Below are positions 6,602 to 9,152 of a stretch of 9,152 bases of DNA, piece by piece. Origin of the DNA: Streptosporangiaceae bacterium (GTDB lineage Bacteria; Actinomycetota; Actinomycetes; Streptosporangiales; Streptosporangiaceae). Where the stretch lies: positions 1 to 9,152 of the forward strand of contig JASHYW010000306.1 of assembly GCA_030042885.1 (NCBI GenBank), read 5' to 3'. Within the stretch, counting starts at the first letter, position 1. Every line of letters begins with the position of its first letter. The translations under genes were made by a program, and so were the position numbers. Under the pieces are notes generated by a model. The model did not search any database and was not told where the DNA came from. It saw nothing but the letters and a program-made list of their open reading frames with translations.

Positions 6602-7873
6602 GGCGCTACTGGAGACCAGGGCGGGCTCGGCGGACTTACGCCCGGCCAGCGCGACGAGCAGCCACAGCACCAGCGCGGCCGGGTAGATGAAGTAGCCGAA
6701 CCGGGTCGAAGGTGCGAGCACGAACATGGCCGACAGCCCGATGACCAGCCGCACGGTGGCCGCGGGCACCTCCATGGGCGGGCGGATGACCAGGGACACC
6801 GCGACGGCGAGGCCGGAGCCGATCAGCAGGATGACGGCGACGGTGTGGCCGACGGGACCGGTCTGCGCGAGCACGTGACCCAGCAGCGGGCTGTCCGCCT
6901 GCGACTTGACGCTGGCCAGGCCGAGCGGGAACAAGATGGTGTTCTTCACCAGCGCCCCCGGCCGCAGCACCGCGAACGGCCCGACGATGACGGCGACCAC
7001 GGCGAGCGCCACCACGGTGAACCGCCAGGCCTCGCGCTTGCCGTCCCGCACATAGAGCAGCGCGAACGCCACCGCCAGGGCGGGCCAGGCGGTCGCCTTC
7101 ATCGACGAGGCGATACCGAGGGCCAGCCCGCCGGCGATCGCGTTCGACCTGCCGGGGCGCCACAGCAGGGCGAAGCCCAGGCACATGAACGCGACCATGG
7201 GCACGTCAGTGCCGCCCACGCACAGCTCGAACGCGATGATCGGTGAGGCCGTCACCAGCAGCGCCCAGCGGACGCAGTCCCTGGCCGCCGCGACCTTCAG
7301 CGCGAAGGCGAATACGACGAGAAACACGATCCCGAACCACACCCGGGGATCGGTCAGCGGGCCGTGGCCCAGCAGCGCCTGCGGCACGCCGAACGCGGCC
7401 ATCAGCGGCAGGTAGGGGTTGTACTGGTTGGGGTTGGTGGTGGTGGCGAGCACCTTGGCGCTGCGGTACGGAGTCCCGTGCTTGATGAGCGTCTTGGCGG
7501 AGTTCGCCACCACGCCGACCTCAGGCTCCCCGTGGCCGGTCAGCACCATCCACAGCAGCGGCACCAGGATGGCCCCGCAGACCATGATGCCCAGCGCGAT
7601 GTCCACCCCGGTCGTCTCACGTGACCGCCAGGCCATGACCGCCAGGGCGGCCAGCGCGTAGGCGCAGGCGGCCGAGGTGCCCCACAGCCGGTGCAGCGGG
7701 TCCGTGCTGAACTCCGAAACGCCGCCCGCGAACAAGGCACAGGCCACGAGCCCGGCAGCCAGCCAGACCCGCGGTATGGTGACCACGGAGTGCCATCCTG
7801 CGGGCGCGGCCGGCGTCTCGTCGCCCCCGCCTCCCGCCGGTGGCGCGAGTATGCGAGTACCGCGGCCCCACAC
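6599..7873 (-). CDS. GT87-like (GT-C fold, DUF2029) membrane glycosyltransferase
   Basis: This polytopic membrane protein of about 424 residues (438 if begun at the ATG at 7915) resembles the GT87 family, whose studied actinobacterial members are alpha-mannosyltransferases using polyprenyl-phosphate mannose outside the membrane. Numbered from the 7915 ATG, the first outer loop reads GEPEVGVVANSAKTLIKHGTPY (split here by eye at 129-150), followed by NPYLPLMAAFG (166-176), where GT87 proteins carry a P-x-x-YPP-like segment. GGTDVPMVAF (234-243) and SMKATAWPA (271-279) follow. The loop acid is Glu where many members have Asp, so activity is likely but unproven. About ten helices span 48-425. The GTG at 7873 is preferred because a full promoter sits between it and the ATG at 7915. 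The gene is the first complete one of the minus-strand cluster, and its stop is 9 bp before the GT39-like start. Confidence 0.75.
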   Translation of the reverse strand: MWGRGTRILAPPAGGGGDETPAAPAGWHSVVTIPRVWLAAGLVACALFAGGVSEFSTDPLHRLWGTSAACAYALAALAVMAWRSRETTGVDIALGIMVCGAILVPLLWMVLTGHGEPEVGVVANSAKTLIKHGTPYRSAKVLATTTNPNQYNPYLPLMAAFGVPQALLGHGPLTDPRVWFGIVFLVVFAFALKVAAARDCVRWALLVTASPIIAFELCVGGTDVPMVAFMCLGFALLWRPGRSNAIAGGLALGIASSMKATAWPALAVAFALLYVRDGKREAWRFTVVALAVVAVIVGPFAVLRPGALVKNTILFPLGLASVKSQADSPLLGHVLAQTGPVGHTVAVILLIGSGLAVAVSLVIRPPMEVPAATVRLVIGLSAMFVLAPSTRFGYFIYPAALVLWLLVALAGRKSAEPALVSSSA

Positions 7874-7908
7874 TCGATATATCTTACGCTCCGCCCGGTG
7901 CCGGTCAC
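7874..7908 (-). promoter_or_regulatory. Promoter for the glycosyltransferase cluster (leaderless)
   Basis: On the minus strand a -35-like GTGACC (7908-7903) and a -10 box TAAGAT (7886-7881) are 16 nt apart. The -10 box is followed by 7 nt and an in-frame GTG at 7873. The AT-rich stretch GATATATCGA stands out sharply from its surroundings. This is the best promoter in the window and would drive the GT87-like gene and those after it without a 5' leader. Confidence 0.55.
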
Positions 7909-7939
7909 CGGCCATCCGCCGGGCGCGGTGGGCCAGGGA

Positions 7940-9152
7940 TCAGCTCGCGGATCTCAGCCATCCGCTGAGGAATTCCCAGCAGAAGAGCAGCCACAGGTAG
8001 CCGGCGAGCACGGCGTAGGCGGCGGGCACGATGCCGATCACGGCGGCCAGGCCGGCCAGCAGCATCCGTCCGTCCCAGCCGAGGCCGAACGTGTCGGCCG
8101 GGACGCCCAGCCCGGACCTGGCCCGGTAGGCGAGGTCGGCGTGCCGCACGATCACCGCGGCCAGCAGGGCGAAGACCAGCGGCGGCGGCACCTGGCGGGA
8201 AAAGCCGAGGGCAGCGAGGAACACGCCCTCGCCCGTCAGCAGCAGCGGCGGCACCAGCCAGTCCATCCGCCCGTTATGCGGATGGCGGGCGCCCAGGGCC
8301 GCGGGCAGCATCGCCACCGCGGGGGTGAGCACCAAGATGCCCTGCAGGTTCGCCAGCCCCAGCACGACCAGCATGCACGTGACCAGCAGGCCGGTGAGCA
8401 CGGGCAGCAGCGGCGGCAGCATGCCCTGCACGACGCCGCCGAGCCAGCGCGGCACGACACCGTCTCCACGGTAGGCCGGCAGCACGCCCTCGGCCCGGGC
8501 CTGCCTGGCCGAGCCGGCCGCCTGCCTGGCCAGCACGTATCCCGCCGCCACCGCACCCCAGGCCAGCAGGACAACGAAGGTCAGCCGCGGCCCGAAGAAC
8601 ACGGCGGTCACCGCTATCACCGCATAGCGCTCGCCAGTCGGCAGGGCGATGACCTGCCCGAGGAGCCGCCTGGCCGACCGCGCGGACATGACACCCGGCG
8701 CCCGCACCGCGGCTTCGTAGCACATCTCGGCCATCCGGCGGACGGCGAGGAGGAGCATCGCGGCCACGGCCAGCCGCCACACGCCTGCCGTCCCGGCGCC
8801 CTCCCAGCTGGCGGGCAGGGTGTTCTGCAGCGTGCCGCCGAAGATCCCGTCCAGCCCGGCAGCATGACCGGCACCCGAGGCTCCGGCCTGGCCGGCCAGG
8901 CCGGAGCGGACGGCCAGCGCCGCGTAAACCGCGAACTCGGTCAGCAAGCCCGAGGCCGCGCCGAGCCAGTCCACGGCCGGCCTGGCCCGGCCGTCGCGGC
9001 CAGCGGCGGCCAGCTGGGCGCCGGCCCGGGCGGCCATGAACGAGCCGAACAGCGTCACGGCCGCCAGGACCTGCGCCCCGATCGCCGCATCGGCAAACCA
9101 CAGCGCGGCGAGCAGGCCCAGGCCGAGCGAGATGCCGTACAGCGCGGCCGGG
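7940..9152 (-). CDS. C-terminal part of a DUF5941-type polytopic membrane protein (N-terminus outside window)
   Basis: The frame is open from the right edge of the window to a TGA at 7940, about 403 codons. The GTG at 9058 is not a convincing start, since a hydrophobic helix (ALYGISLGLGLLAALWFADA) continues upstream of it to the edge. About ten membrane helices are visible. The wording GERYAVIAVTAVFFGPR (about 8590-8640), LTFVVLLAWGAVAAGYVLA after it, and the ending WDGRMLLAGL...LAGYLWLLFCWEF (about 8090-7955) match my memory of DUF5941. In actinobacteria that domain follows a CDP-alcohol phosphatidyltransferase domain in the same protein. If so, the missing N-terminal part would link the cluster to making a phospholipid or phosphodiester-linked lipid. 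The stop is 24 bp before the ATG alternative of the GT87-like gene, so co-transcription is possible. The domain call rests on recall, not a search. Confidence 0.62.
   Translation of the reverse strand, partial: PAALYGISLGLGLLAALWFADAAIGAQVLAAVTLFGSFMAARAGAQLAAAGRDGRARPAVDWLGAASGLLTEFAVYAALAVRSGLAGQAGASGAGHAAGLDGIFGGTLQNTLPASWEGAGTAGVWRLAVAAMLLLAVRRMAEMCYEAAVRAPGVMSARSARRLLGQVIALPTGERYAVIAVTAVFFGPRLTFVVLLAWGAVAAGYVLARQAAGSARQARAEGVLPAYRGDGVVPRWLGGVVQGMLPPLLPVLTGLLVTCMLVVLGLANLQGILVLTPAVAMLPAALGARHPHNGRMDWLVPPLLLTGEGVFLAALGFSRQVPPPLVFALLAAVIVRHADLAYRARSGLGVPADTFGLGWDGRMLLAGLAAVIGIVPAAYAVLAGYLWLLFCWEFLSGWLRSAS

Noticed and set aside
5177..7246. A 689-codon plus-strand open frame
   Set aside because: It is antisense to the GT39-like and GT87-like genes, rich in Gln/Gly/Arg/Asp with no recognisable fold, and typical of shadow frames opposite GC-rich genes.
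8500..8532. Short direct repeat GCCTGCCTGGCC within the DUF5941-like gene
   Set aside because: It is twelve bases, explained by the repeated amino acids ARQA with preferred GC-rich codons. There is no hairpin or further copies.
9056..9058. GTG as the start of the DUF5941-like gene
   Set aside because: The frame stays open to the window edge with a membrane helix upstream of it, and there is no ribosome-binding site or -10 box before it.

Overview
The window is very GC-rich DNA (over 70% G+C by eye) with long overlapping open frames, GTG starts and TANNNT -10 boxes placed directly before start codons. Together with the protein families present, this points to an actinobacterium (Actinomycetota); the genus cannot be told from the sequence.

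Layout. The left edge (1-841, minus strand) is most of an EamA/DMT-family exporter whose C-terminus lies outside the window. A divergent intergenic region (842-1021) carries a 10-bp-arm inverted repeat and a probable leaderless promoter for the plus-strand gene at 1022-2056, a flippase-like UPF0104/LPG-synthase-TM membrane protein. That gene runs tail-to-tail into a minus-strand cluster with a 62-bp overlap. Read in transcription order, the cluster is: the end of a DUF5941-type membrane protein (9152-7940, incomplete), a GT87-like GT-C membrane glycosyltransferase (7873-6599), a large GT39/GT-C-like membrane protein (6589-4193), a polyprenyl-phosphate glycosyltransferase of family GT2 (4153-3218), and a GT4 glycosyltransferase (3221-1995). 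There is no stretch over 300 bases without a gene.

How the genes may work together. The set fits assembly of a cell-envelope glycan or glycolipid by the polyprenol-phosphate-sugar route. The GT2 enzyme would charge polyprenyl phosphate with a sugar on the cytoplasmic face, the two GT-C-like membrane proteins would use such lipid-linked sugars outside, and the GT4 enzyme would use a nucleotide sugar inside. The flippase-like and EamA proteins are candidate transport partners. Substrates and product are unknown.

The most unusual feature is a set of palindromic repeats sitting inside reading frames. A roughly 104-bp element with a GGCGCC/GGCGCC hairpin lies in both the EamA gene (461-564) and the GT39-like gene (4707-4809), in the same orientation, in loops between membrane helices. 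A different array of four G-run/C-run units of 33, 33, 36 and 33 bp (2532-2666) lies in the linker between the two domains of the GT4 enzyme. A duplicated 22-bp hairpin (1045-1093) lies at the start of the flippase-like gene. All host frames stay open. The arrangement resembles the Rickettsia palindromic elements that insert into coding sequence, and the long G/C tracts in a glycosyltransferase gene also raise the possibility of slippage-driven variation.
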